A DNA stretch of 34,100 nucleotides from an uncultured Eggerthellaceae bacterium (lineage in GTDB: Bacteria > Actinomycetota > Coriobacteriia > Coriobacteriales > Eggerthellaceae). Positions 22,542-30,527 of this stretch are shown piece by piece. Position 1 is the stretch's first letter, and each line of letters starts with the position of its first letter. The stretch spans positions 1-34,100 of the forward strand of contig CAKUOV010000027.1 of NCBI GenBank assembly GCA_934670115.1. The letters run 5' to 3'. The translations under genes were made by a program, and so were the position numbers. The notes under the pieces were generated by a model. It saw nothing but the letters and a program-made list of their open reading frames with translations, did no database searches and was not told where the DNA came from.

Positions 22542-25523
22542 TTACAATTCTTTCATTCTGCAAAGTAAATCGTGGGCCGTTTCTGTGCTTTGGAATCGAA
22601 TGTCGCAGTCATCTTTTTTAGGAAAACCCAACAGCGGAAGCGAGCCGTACCATATAAGCGATTCATCAAAAATGGCAATATTGGAATGTCCTTTTGCTCC
22701 ATTGGACAGCTTAATGTCCACTCCTGCTTTCGCAAGCTGGTCAACCGTATCATCTGATGGAGCCTTCTCTAGCACGAACATCACTTTCACGCCTCGCGCG
22801 CAAGCGTCAGCCATGGATGACGCAATGATGGAAACAGCTTTCGGAGAAGCATATTGCACATAGAGAAAAATAGATTTCTTGGTTTGGGCAATATCTTCAA
22901 GCAGCTTTTTGATTGCCTCATCGTAAAGAACAAACGACCCATCCGCTCTACCATACTGCTCGGAATCGCCATCGCTCGCTGCCAACTCGTATCCAAGTTT
23001 TGCATAAGTCTTCAAGCGTTTGCGATACATGCGTTCAAGCATGGGGACAGAAGTTTCAATGTAATCATAAATGACAACGTCGCTCTTTCCTTCGCAGGAA
23101 CGATGAAGTCGGCCTGCTTGCTGGGTAACATTTCCATCCCATGATATTGGCGTCGCAAGAAAAAGAGCGTTGAGCCGTGCTAGGTCAAACCCTTCTCCTA
23201 GATAGCTTTCCGTTGAAACAATTGCATAATGATGTTCGCTGCCGTCATTAACCTCCATCAGGGACGCTAAGCTATCACGTCGTTGTTTTTCGGTCCCTCC
23301 ACCGACTAAAAGTTTTGATTCAACCCCTTCTTTCGAAATAGCTTCGCACAATAAGCGTGCATGTTCTTTTCGCTTTGTAAGAACTAGAGGAAATCGTCCC
23401 GATTGAATTGCATTTGCTACATCGCGAGCTATAAAGGCATTTCTCTCATGATGAGCGCAAAGACAGTCGAGAACTTGATTAAAAGACAAAGCGCTGTTAT
23501 TCTCTTGACCGCAATCGTAAAGGCGAAAACCGGTAAAACGCGGGTTCAGCACACGAGCAATCCCCTGTTGTTTTGCCTGCTCCCTTGGGTTCACTTTGTA
23601 TCTGATGGGTCCGCATAGCATAAACAGAGCAGCATCCATGCCATCGGATCGTTTAGGGGTGGCAGAAAGCCCATATACAACTTTTGCGGGCACCGATTTA
23701 AGCACGCTTTCCAGCTGCAACGCAGCAGCGTGGTGACACTCATCGCAGATAACAAGACCATACAACGAAAGGTCCTTGACGAATCGACCTTCAGATTCAC
23801 CACCCCTGATAACAAGCGACTGAAAAGTTGCAACATCGATTATTCCACTAGGCGCATTCTTGCCCCCGCTAATCTTTCCAATAAGAGGTTTTTTTCGCTT
23901 ACTGGTTTTGCCCGATGGAGTAAGAAGCGGAGGAAGGCTTTGCCGAATATCCAAAAAATCCGTTAGCTTATTAACCCACTGAGAAACAAGCGCCGTCTTT
24001 GGAACAATAACGAGCGTGGGCAACTGTAGTTGAGCAATGAGATACGCACCGATTACCGTTTTCCCAAAGCCTGTTGGAGCAGATAGAATACCGTTTTCGT
24101 ATTTAAGAAGGGTTTCGGCAGCCTCTTTTTGCTCTGGTCTCAGTTCGCCTCTAAATTGAACATCGATGGATTTATCTGAAAACCTGCAATCATTCCAAAT
24201 ATAACCAACATTCAGCGAATCAAGCAAATCGATGAGTTTCGATTTGCATCCTCGCGGCAACGCAATACATCCGTTTCGCGTTTCACCGAAATATGCAATG
24301 CGTGGTTTCCCGTACACCGATTGATGCATGGCCTGTGCGCGATAAAACTCAGGGTTCGAAAACGCTGCAAGATGCTTTACGCAGTTCCGCGCTGCAGGAC
24401 TTAATACATCTTCAGGAATATAAATCATATCGGCTTCAGTTACCGTAAGATTTTTCGGGAAGTCACCTGGAGAAAGAGCTATTGGAACTCTCGCCTTCCA
24501 TGACGAAGACGAAATACGCTCTTCTTCGGAGCATTCCTCCTTTAAGAGGGAGCCAAAAGCATCCGATTCGATACGAGAAGATGGGCCCTTAAGCAACGCA
24601 CATAAGCGCTCTTCTGAAATTCGTTCAACCTGAGAAAGAAAAAACCACTGGTCAGGAATCATTTCAAAAGAAGAATCAACAAATACGCTGTTGCCTTTTC
24701 TTTGCGAGGCACCTTGAAAAGGCAGAGCAATTAAATTACCGAATCCGCCCTCTGGAATAGTTGATTGCGCAGGAAACATTCTATCGTATGCTTCAAAACC
24801 AACGCTATCCGACTTCATCATAGCTCTTGTAATCAAGTAATTCCCTAATTCGCGTGCGAGAGAAGCATTCACAGGGACATCGAAGAAAAACCAAACATGG
24901 GCGCCGTTACCCGATCTCGATCGTTCTATGCATGCTGACAATCCGCACTCATCTGATTCAGCGTAAATGGCCGTAACAGCATCGCGCCAATCTTTTCCGT
25001 CAAAATCAAGAACAAGGACCGACGTTTTGCAATCCTTATCCAGAACATACATGCCAATTACATCGCGAAAACGTTCATCAGCGCCTCTGAAATGCGCGAT
25101 TAACGCAGCATCGCTTATCTCTGAAAACGCCTGATTATCGCATAGAGCGCATTTTGTCTTTTTCCCCGAAGCTCTTGGACAAATTCCCCTTTTCCACTCA
25201 TTCGTACAAGCGGGAGTATAACCAATGCCGCCGTCTTTACGTCTGTAGCCGTGCGCGTAAACGTCAGGGCGACCCCTGAAAAGAGAACGGAACAAAGCAA
25301 TTTTATCCCGTGTAGAACTCCCTGATGTAACAAAGTCGTGCTTATTCGACAAAGACGAAAGAGCAACGCCGCCTTGCATCCAATCCTCAACGGATGCATA
25401 GCGCTCTTCGCCGTCGCATGAGCATACGACTAGCGGAGCATCATGAGCATTCGCGCTTTCAATCAGCTTCACAAACGAAAACCGTTTTCCATTGATTAAT
25501 GCGTGTTGAGAAAGTTCGACCAC
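22542..25523 (-). CDS. TOTE-type primase + SF2 helicase + PLD-like protein
   Basis: A 993-residue multi-domain protein; GTG start with GAGGGAGC about 8 bases upstream. Residues about 85-130 contain a CX8CX9CX2C zinc-binding-like module (C106, C115, C125, C128). Residues about 165-300 form an archaeo-eukaryotic-primase-like domain with VLDFDG (D173, D175) and SGNGAHVWFF (204-213). Residues about 458-850 form a superfamily-2 helicase: SAPTGFGKT (Walker A), DECHH (594-598), SATPKR (620 on) and QQAGRLHRS. The last 130 residues are PLD-like; the HxK motif reads HSNIAIFD (H946, N948, D953), so Lys is Asn. This architecture matches TOTE conflict-type systems. It is separated by 73 bases from a toxin-antitoxin pair on the same strand. 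Confidence 0.85.
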   Translation of the reverse strand: MVELSQHALINGKRFSFVKLIESANAHDAPLVVCSCDGEERYASVEDWMQGGVALSSLSNKHDFVTSGSSTRDKIALFRSLFRGRPDVYAHGYRRKDGGIGYTPACTNEWKRGICPRASGKKTKCALCDNQAFSEISDAALIAHFRGADERFRDVIGMYVLDKDCKTSVLVLDFDGKDWRDAVTAIYAESDECGLSACIERSRSGNGAHVWFFFDVPVNASLARELGNYLITRAMMKSDSVGFEAYDRMFPAQSTIPEGGFGNLIALPFQGASQRKGNSVFVDSSFEMIPDQWFFLSQVERISEERLCALLKGPSSRIESDAFGSLLKEECSEEERISSSSWKARVPIALSPGDFPKNLTVTEADMIYIPEDVLSPAARNCVKHLAAFSNPEFYRAQAMHQSVYGKPRIAYFGETRNGCIALPRGCKSKLIDLLDSLNVGYIWNDCRFSDKSIDVQFRGELRPEQKEAAETLLKYENGILSAPTGFGKTVIGAYLIAQLQLPTLVIVPKTALVSQWVNKLTDFLDIRQSLPPLLTPSGKTSKRKKPLIGKISGGKNAPSGIIDVATFQSLVIRGGESEGRFVKDLSLYGLVICDECHHAAALQLESVLKSVPAKVVYGLSATPKRSDGMDAALFMLCGPIRYKVNPREQAKQQGIARVLNPRFTGFRLYDCGQENNSALSFNQVLDCLCAHHERNAFIARDVANAIQSGRFPLVLTKRKEHARLLCEAISKEGVESKLLVGGGTEKQRRDSLASLMEVNDGSEHHYAIVSTESYLGEGFDLARLNALFLATPISWDGNVTQQAGRLHRSCEGKSDVVIYDYIETSVPMLERMYRKRLKTYAKLGYELAASDGDSEQYGRADGSFVLYDEAIKKLLEDIAQTKKSIFLYVQYASPKAVSIIASSMADACARGVKVMFVLEKAPSDDTVDQLAKAGVDIKLSNGAKGHSNIAIFDESLIWYGSLPLLGFPKKDDCDIRFQSTETAHDLLCRMKEL

Positions 25524-25596
25524 TATCTTGCTCCCTCTCGCTCATAGGGCGCTAGTCTTAAACTGCGAATAGCTGGAAAATAACCGACACAAAATG

Positions 25597-25995
25597 TCAA
25601 TTCAAGCCATTGCTCAGTCTGTATTCGCCCATCCGCTCGTAAAAATCAGCAGGAATGCGACGATGCCCGAAACCTTTAACTTCGATACCGCCATCGATTT
25701 TTCGATACATGATTCTACAAGTCGCCCTAATACCCTGGCCAACACGATGCTGATAGTGATAGGAGCTCCATTCCTCAAAACTGCATTTCAAATCACTTGC
25801 AGTCACCTTTTCGGCAATAAGGTGTTCGAATGCACGTTGAGTACTAGCGCATGCGGCCATGAAATCATCTTCACCAGGAAAAGCAAGAGCGAGAAGAAAC
25901 ACATCCTCGACCAGGGAGGCAGAACTCATTATCAAACCATCGGTTTTAGAAAGAGAGTCAACGGCCTGGCGCATCAAATCATCGCTAATCGCCAT
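25597..25995 (-). CDS. Putative toxin of RelE/ParE type
   Basis: A 132-residue protein that overlaps the antitoxin-like gene by 11 bases, the usual arrangement of a toxin-antitoxin pair. The C-terminal third (GIRATCRIMYRKIDGGIEVKGFGHRRIPADFYERM) has the strand pattern and closing Arg/His-rich segment of RelE/ParE-type ribonucleases or gyrase poisons, as well as of uncharacterised toxin-like families. The N-terminal half is acidic and helical, longer than most RelE proteins. Catalytic residues cannot be assigned by eye. The gene for the primase-helicase follows 73 bases downstream, so the three may form one operon. Confidence 0.55.
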   Translation of the reverse strand: MAISDDLMRQAVDSLSKTDGLIMSSASLVEDVFLLALAFPGEDDFMAACASTQRAFEHLIAEKVTASDLKCSFEEWSSYHYQHRVGQGIRATCRIMYRKIDGGIEVKGFGHRRIPADFYERMGEYRLSNGLN

Positions 25996-26353
25996 TGATT
26001 ATCTCCCTGAGTGCCGCTGCATTCTCATCGAAATACGCTAGTGCTGCGGAATTAAGCTCAGCGCCCGTCAACACATTTTCGCGGTTGGATCTAGCTTTGA
26101 ACATCGCCGCAATTTGCGCCCGCTCCGTCTGTTCCTCGAGTTCCGAAATCTTATCACTCAACGCAGTTGCATACTCGGGGGCAAGCAAATATCCAACAAC
26201 GCCATTGCGGTCAACAACCTCGAAGCACCCAACCGCAGGCAAACGATCGCGCCAAGCTTTTGTGCGAGCAAATTCTGATACACCGACCCTCTCTGTAGAG
26301 CCGACCATATCCTGAAAGCGACCAACTCTTTCCTCAAGAACAGCAGGTGTCAT
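25985..26353 (-). CDS. Phd/YefM-like antitoxin
   Basis: A 122-residue protein. The start at 26353 is chosen because AAGGAGG lies 6-7 bases upstream; an earlier in-frame start at 26395 is inside the promoter. The segment ERVGVSEFARTKAWRDRLPAVGCFEVVDRNGVVGYLLAPE has the order of a Phd/YefM antitoxin N-terminal domain: short helix, a strand with conserved VV.RNG and a YLL/PE end, followed by a helical toxin-binding tail. It overlaps the putative toxin by 11 bases. A 10-bp perfect inverted repeat just upstream covers the -35 box, as expected for self-repression. Confidence 0.7.
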   Translation of the reverse strand: MTPAVLEERVGRFQDMVGSTERVGVSEFARTKAWRDRLPAVGCFEVVDRNGVVGYLLAPEYATALSDKISELEEQTERAQIAAMFKARSNRENVLTGAELNSAALAYFDENAAALREIINGD

Positions 26354-26384
26354 TTCGGCCTCCTTAGGTTTTACTTCAGCAAGA

Positions 26385-26412
26385 GTATAACACAATGCAT
26401 TTTAATTCACAA
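26385..26412 (-). promoter_or_regulatory. Promoter of toxin-antitoxin operon
   Basis: On the minus strand, -35 TTGTGA (26407-26412) and -10 TTATAC (26385-26390) are separated by 16 bases, 32 bases before the antitoxin start codon. The -35 is overlapped by one arm of the dyad at 26401-26428. Confidence 0.6.
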
Positions 26413-26428
26413 TAAACCGTGAATTAAA
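26401..26428. promoter_or_regulatory. Toxin-antitoxin operator dyad
   Basis: TTTAATTCAC (26401-26410) and GTGAATTAAA (26419-26428) form a 10-bp perfect inverted repeat with an 8-base centre. Position over the -35 box suggests binding of the antitoxin (or toxin-antitoxin complex) to repress the operon. Confidence 0.6.
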
Positions 26429-26468
26429 GAGGCTGTGAAATACGAAGGCTTGGGTTGTACCTTAGCAA

Positions 26469-27608
26469 TCATTCTTCCCCATCCGTTTCACTTTCACCCG
26501 CGCCGGCGCTATCTCCTGATTCTTCCCCGCCGACATCAATGACCTCGGTGGTGCCCACATGAACGGCGCCATCGGTAGACGTTGTGCGCTCCATAACCTT
26601 AGAAGGGTCCCTGCCTGCGTTAACCTCGGTCATAATGCGCGCCCACTGCTCGGGCGCCTCGGTGGTAAGCCACAGGCCTGTATCCTCGTCCAGGTCGCCT
26701 TCCGTGGGACCGGTGCACGAATACACTACCAGCTGCTTGCCGCCTGCAAGCGTGGTGGCCCAGTAAACAAGGTCGCTGAACGGAATATCAGTCTCCACCA
26801 TCGATGCCAAAATCTGAATCTGACCAGGGATTTCCAAAACTGGTTTCGAAAGCACCTGCTTGAGCATGTCCATCATGATCGCGCGAATGTTCGCCTGGCG
26901 AATGGCATCTTGCGTAATGCCGTTGTAAGAATACTCCATGCGCGAACGCGCCAAAATCAGCGCTTCTTCACCTGAAAGGTGGTTCTCCCCCGCCCCGATG
27001 CGAATCTGTTGATAGCCCGAAGAGGTCCACACCGCACCATCTATCGCATAAGGAACATCTACGTCAACGCCGCCAAGTTCGTCAACCACGTCTTTGAGCT
27101 GGTCAAACCCCACTTCAACGTAATGAGAAATGGAGACGCCCGTAAGCTGAGACACCGCTTGAATGCACGCCGCTTCGCCTTCCTCTGCGAAAACCTGGTT
27201 GAGCTTCACCGTATTGCCGTCAATGTGGTACGGCGTGTCACGCGGCACAGACACCATGGTCAGCTTCGATTCGTCCAGGTCAAAGCGCACCAGCACCATC
27301 ACATCGCTTCGCTCGTTATCGGTTCCAATCACCAGAATGTAGAAGGGGTCGTTCTTCTCGGCCGCAACCAGAGCATCGGAAAGTTCTTCCGAGTCACCCT
27401 TATAGGACAAGGCGTTCGAAAGGCTGTTCAGGTAAAACGCGAAAGCGCCGCCCGCAACAAGCGCCGCCGCAAGAATCGTGCAAACGACAGCAAGAATCAT
27501 TTTTTTCCGTTTTTTGCGCGGACTGCGCGCAGACACTTCTTCTTGAACCACCCGTACATGCTTTCCCTGCACGGAATTCTGGTTTTGATTATCAGACAAA
27601 TCCCGCAT
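26469..27608 (-). CDS. LCP (LytR-CpsA-Psr) family protein
   Basis: A 379-residue membrane-anchored enzyme. An N-terminal cytoplasmic tail rich in Arg/Lys precedes a membrane helix (about 36-60). The LCP domain shows FYILVIGTDNERSDVMVLVRFD, TMVSVPRDT, LGGVDVDVP and LILARSRMEYSYNGITQDAIRQANI, all hallmark motifs with conserved Asp and Arg residues that bind polyprenyl phosphate. The C-terminus is acidic. LCP enzymes transfer teichoic acid, capsule or other glycopolymers from a lipid carrier to peptidoglycan. A second, larger LCP protein is encoded just upstream, 207 bases away. Confidence 0.93.
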   Translation of the reverse strand: MRDLSDNQNQNSVQGKHVRVVQEEVSARSPRKKRKKMILAVVCTILAAALVAGGAFAFYLNSLSNALSYKGDSEELSDALVAAEKNDPFYILVIGTDNERSDVMVLVRFDLDESKLTMVSVPRDTPYHIDGNTVKLNQVFAEEGEAACIQAVSQLTGVSISHYVEVGFDQLKDVVDELGGVDVDVPYAIDGAVWTSSGYQQIRIGAGENHLSGEEALILARSRMEYSYNGITQDAIRQANIRAIMMDMLKQVLSKPVLEIPGQIQILASMVETDIPFSDLVYWATTLAGGKQLVVYSCTGPTEGDLDEDTGLWLTTEAPEQWARIMTEVNAGRDPSKVMERTTSTDGAVHVGTTEVIDVGGEESGDSAGAGESETDGEE

Positions 27609-27815
27609 CCTTCAAACACTCCTTGACGGGCCATGTTGGCTTTTATCGTACGCAACAAGATACCAGGATACGCCCCCGAACAGCAAAAACTGAGATGTCC
27701 GCACGGAAAACAGGGTATCTCAACACGAAATAACAACGCCGCTTCACCCCAAGACGCTCGCATCCGAAAAACTGTTTAGCGCCCAATCGCGCCTTAACAC
27801 CCCTGCATCAAGCCG

Positions 27816-29888
27816 CTAATCCCATGTTTCCGCATAATATCCGCTGCTCAAACGCTCGCCCGAACAGAACTCCCGGGCAATTGCGGCATAGGCGGCGCTG
27901 TCGTAATCAACAAGCGTCTGCAAACAGCCCTCATTGTTGTAGCCTAGCTCGGGAAGTTCATAACGCGTGACCTCGAACGGCCCCGATGCGGCCTGCACCA
28001 CCAGATTTTCCTTGTTCGCCTGAAGCGCGTCACTCCATGTGGAAACATCATCGGAGCTGATATTCGTTTCAACAAACCCGCTGCTTACCAGGAAGTTCAG
28101 AAGATCGCCCGTGGTAACAATGCCGCCTAAGCCAATGTCCTGGGGGTTCAACGCTGCCTTTATTAAGCGGCACAGCATCATTCGATTGACCGACTGACGC
28201 ATGGCATCTTCGGGCAGATCGTACTTCTCGGCGTAAGAGTGGCGCTCGCGAGAAGCAACCATGAAGTCGTAGCCATTTAGAACCTGCTCGCCGGCAGGCA
28301 GATAATCTGTTTCTGCACCCCAATCAAGCGCGTACGGCAAATCAACGGAAAGCCCGTCAAGCGCATCCACGATCTTTTGAACGGTCTCAATATCGCACAC
28401 AACGTACTTCGTAACGCCCACGTGCGTAATCTCGCTGATGGCCTGGCACTCCTTCGCAGCACCCGCATGCGTGGCTTCGCTGTGACCGGCACCATTCGCA
28501 AGCGCCTGATAATACGCGTAGTGGAACGCATAATTCGACTTGCACCAGGTCTTTCCCGTGCAGGCAGACGCCGAAGAGCACGTGCACGTCAGACCGGGAT
28601 AGCTCGGGCGAAAGTCACTACCCCGCTGCACGTAATACGTATCGCGCGGCACGGTGAACAGCGAAACCGTAGCAGCTTCGGTATCAACGCGCATGAGCAT
28701 TTGAACATCGGAGCCTTGGACGTCTTTGTGCTTTTCGGGCCATGCATCCGACCCCAGAACCGCAACATAATGAACAACGCCGCGAAGCGCCTTATCAATG
28801 TCGGAGACCAGGCCTTCGGGACAAACATTTACACCACCGAACACGAATGCCTTGTCAAACGTGCTGCTGTTATCGCCGATGAAGGCAGTAGCAGCGGAAG
28901 TGTTCGTTGTGCCCTCTACCAAGACCAAAGGCGCATCGTTTTTTGCCAAAAGCGCCGAAGCCGTAAGCGTGTCCACTCCTTTAGCATCGGTTGTGCCGTT
29001 TGCAATGCCCACAGAGGAGCCGCCTAAAAGCCCGTCATCCATCAGTTTCTGCGCAACGGCAACCGACGTGTCGTAGCCCGTTAAGCCGTAGACGCGTGCC
29101 ACTTTATCGCCCCAAATATCTTCGACGGAAGACGTCGGAAGCGCATCGGGGCAACCAGGAACGAAAACGCTGTTGTAGCGGTCAATCATCGCCTGCGCAT
29201 CAGAGCGCAAAACACGGTCTCCATCAGGGGAATCAAGGCTAGTCGTAATGAAAATAGGCAGATGGTACTTATAGGCCACCGACGCAACAGAAAGCGCATC
29301 CGTAAAGTCAACAGACGTTGCCACCACCGCAGCGCTCAGCTCGTTGCAGGCGCGATCTTTCTCTTCGATCATTTTCGCGCACGCAACGGACGTATCACAC
29401 GCATCGCTGCCCCCTACGCGTTTCACATCAAACCCCGACCAGGTCAGGGCGTTCTCTACGGCGGGCTTTACGGCGCCTTCGCCACCGATAAGCAGCACAG
29501 TTTTTGCGCCCAAGCGCCTTATTTCCTTAAGCGTTTGCCAGGAAAGCGATGCTCGATCCGTAAGCAAAATAGGCGAATCATACGCGCCGGCAAGACCAGT
29601 CGCGCTCATGGAATCCGCATAATCGTCATCGCGCGTGAGCACTACACATTTATCGCTGCTGGTCAGACCATCGGGAAAAGCCGCCATGGAAGCTTCGATT
29701 GCAGTGTCCACCGCTTTGCCGCCGGCAATGCGCACGATGGTTTCAGGATCATTTGGCGGAGTAGCCTCTACTGGTGCTTTCGCTGTGCAGGCTGTTGCCA
29801 CGCCCAGCGTCAAAATGCAACATGCCGCAATAAACGCTGCTATCACCAGGGATTTAGATGATTTTCTTTTTGCTAGCGCTTGTTTCAC
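27816..29888 (-). CDS. Cell-wall-binding-2 repeats + LCP domain fusion
   Basis: A fusion of about 690 residues. A GTG at 29888 is preferred because AGGAAGAG lies about 9 bases before it and a typical signal peptide follows (KSLVIAAFIAACCILTLGVATAC); the frame is open up to 29981 with ATG codons at 29957 and 29981. The first 400 residues contain three cell-wall-binding-2 (CWB2) repeats, with ILLTDRASL, GAKTVLLIGGEGAVKPAV, RVGGSDACDTSVA, IFITTSL, and a third VYGLTGYDTSVAVA. The last 280 residues are an LCP domain (DVQMLMRVD, VPRDTYYVQRGSD, DGLSVDLPYALDW, ASRERHSYAE, EDAMRQSVNR). A Cys-rich insert (CTCSSASACTGKTWC) interrupts it. It would hold the ligase on the wall. Confidence 0.88.
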   Translation of the reverse strand: MKQALAKRKSSKSLVIAAFIAACCILTLGVATACTAKAPVEATPPNDPETIVRIAGGKAVDTAIEASMAAFPDGLTSSDKCVVLTRDDDYADSMSATGLAGAYDSPILLTDRASLSWQTLKEIRRLGAKTVLLIGGEGAVKPAVENALTWSGFDVKRVGGSDACDTSVACAKMIEEKDRACNELSAAVVATSVDFTDALSVASVAYKYHLPIFITTSLDSPDGDRVLRSDAQAMIDRYNSVFVPGCPDALPTSSVEDIWGDKVARVYGLTGYDTSVAVAQKLMDDGLLGGSSVGIANGTTDAKGVDTLTASALLAKNDAPLVLVEGTTNTSAATAFIGDNSSTFDKAFVFGGVNVCPEGLVSDIDKALRGVVHYVAVLGSDAWPEKHKDVQGSDVQMLMRVDTEAATVSLFTVPRDTYYVQRGSDFRPSYPGLTCTCSSASACTGKTWCKSNYAFHYAYYQALANGAGHSEATHAGAAKECQAISEITHVGVTKYVVCDIETVQKIVDALDGLSVDLPYALDWGAETDYLPAGEQVLNGYDFMVASRERHSYAEKYDLPEDAMRQSVNRMMLCRLIKAALNPQDIGLGGIVTTGDLLNFLVSSGFVETNISSDDVSTWSDALQANKENLVVQAASGPFEVTRYELPELGYNNEGCLQTLVDYDSAAYAAIAREFCSGERLSSGYYAETWD

Positions 29889-30043
29889 GCGATTTTCTCT
29901 TCCTCGGATTCCCAAAAGCGGTGCTGCTGGACGGCGCTGCCCTAAAACGATATGCATGCTCTTGAGTATATCACCGCACATGGCCCAATTTCATGCGCTA
30001 AATGCGAGCGGTATTCCGCTATGAATAAGTGCTTATCTTGCGC

Positions 30044-30073
30044 TTGTCTCAATAGATATACGTGCGTTATAAT
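30044..30073 (+). promoter_or_regulatory. Promoter of RelB/DinJ-type gene
   Basis: -35 TTGTCT (30044-30049) and -10 TATAAT (30068-30073) with an 18-base spacer, 35 bases before the ATG. Confidence 0.65.
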
Positions 30074-30108
30074 ACGTTTGCACATACATACTATGACAGG
30101 AGTTTGAA

Positions 30109-30381
30109 ATGGCAACTACAACTCTAACCATTCGCGTCGATGATGCATTGAAGCGCGAGGCATCCGAAGTCGCCGATTATTACGGACTTGACTTATCCTC
30201 AGTAACACGTGCTTTTTACAAGCAAATGGTGAACACCCGTCGCATCCCGCTAACTTTTGCACCCGAAGAGCCCAACGCGGAAAGCCTAGAGACCATTCGC
30301 GAAGGCGACGTCTTCCTAGCCTCTGGCAAGGAAGGTCGCTTCGATAACGGAGCCGATCTTATTGCGGCGGCGATGGCATAA
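30109..30381 (+). CDS. RelB/DinJ-family antitoxin, orphan
   Basis: A 90-residue ribbon-helix-helix protein: TTTLTIRVDDALKREASEVADYYGLDLSSVTRAFYKQMVNTRRIPL is the classical RelB/DinJ N-terminal DNA-binding part, with the helical, acidic toxin-binding tail behind it. A GGAG site lies 7 bases before the ATG. RelB-type proteins neutralise a RelE/YafQ nuclease encoded directly downstream, but here no toxin gene follows: only 146 bases of non-coding DNA with a terminator precede the end of a convergent gene. It is thus either an orphan antitoxin, a remnant of a pair, or a partner of a toxin encoded elsewhere. Confidence 0.88.
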   Translation: MATTTLTIRVDDALKREASEVADYYGLDLSSVTRAFYKQMVNTRRIPLTFAPEEPNAESLETIREGDVFLASGKEGRFDNGADLIAAAMA

Positions 30382-30410
30382 TGAGTCGGCTCACTGCTCC
30401 CCAAGCACAG

Positions 30411-30450
30411 CGAAGGCGACTTTGAATCAAGGGCGCCTTCGTCGTTTCTT
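30411..30450 (+). terminator. Terminator after orphan antitoxin
   Basis: CGAAGGCG (30411-30418) pairs with CGCCTTCG (30434-30441), with a 15-base loop and TCGTTTCTT following. It ends the antitoxin transcript and may also act from the other side for the convergent surface gene. Confidence 0.55.
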
Positions 30451-30527
30451 GCATGTGACTGCAGTTAAGCGATTTGCAGCTACATCACTGCCCCTTCGCT
30501 TACCAAGCGGTCAGCAGCCGCGCAACA

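Noticed and set aside
22377..22568. 63-codon frame after the palindrome
   Set aside because: No ribosome site of note, no family, and it runs into the end of the helicase gene; kept only as a possibility in the palindrome finding.
29889..29981. ATG starts at 29981 and 29957 for the CWB2-LCP gene
   Set aside because: They would put a long unusual N-terminus before the signal peptide; GTG 29888 has the best ribosome site, and a TATACT-like -10 lies at 29965-29970. Not fully excluded.
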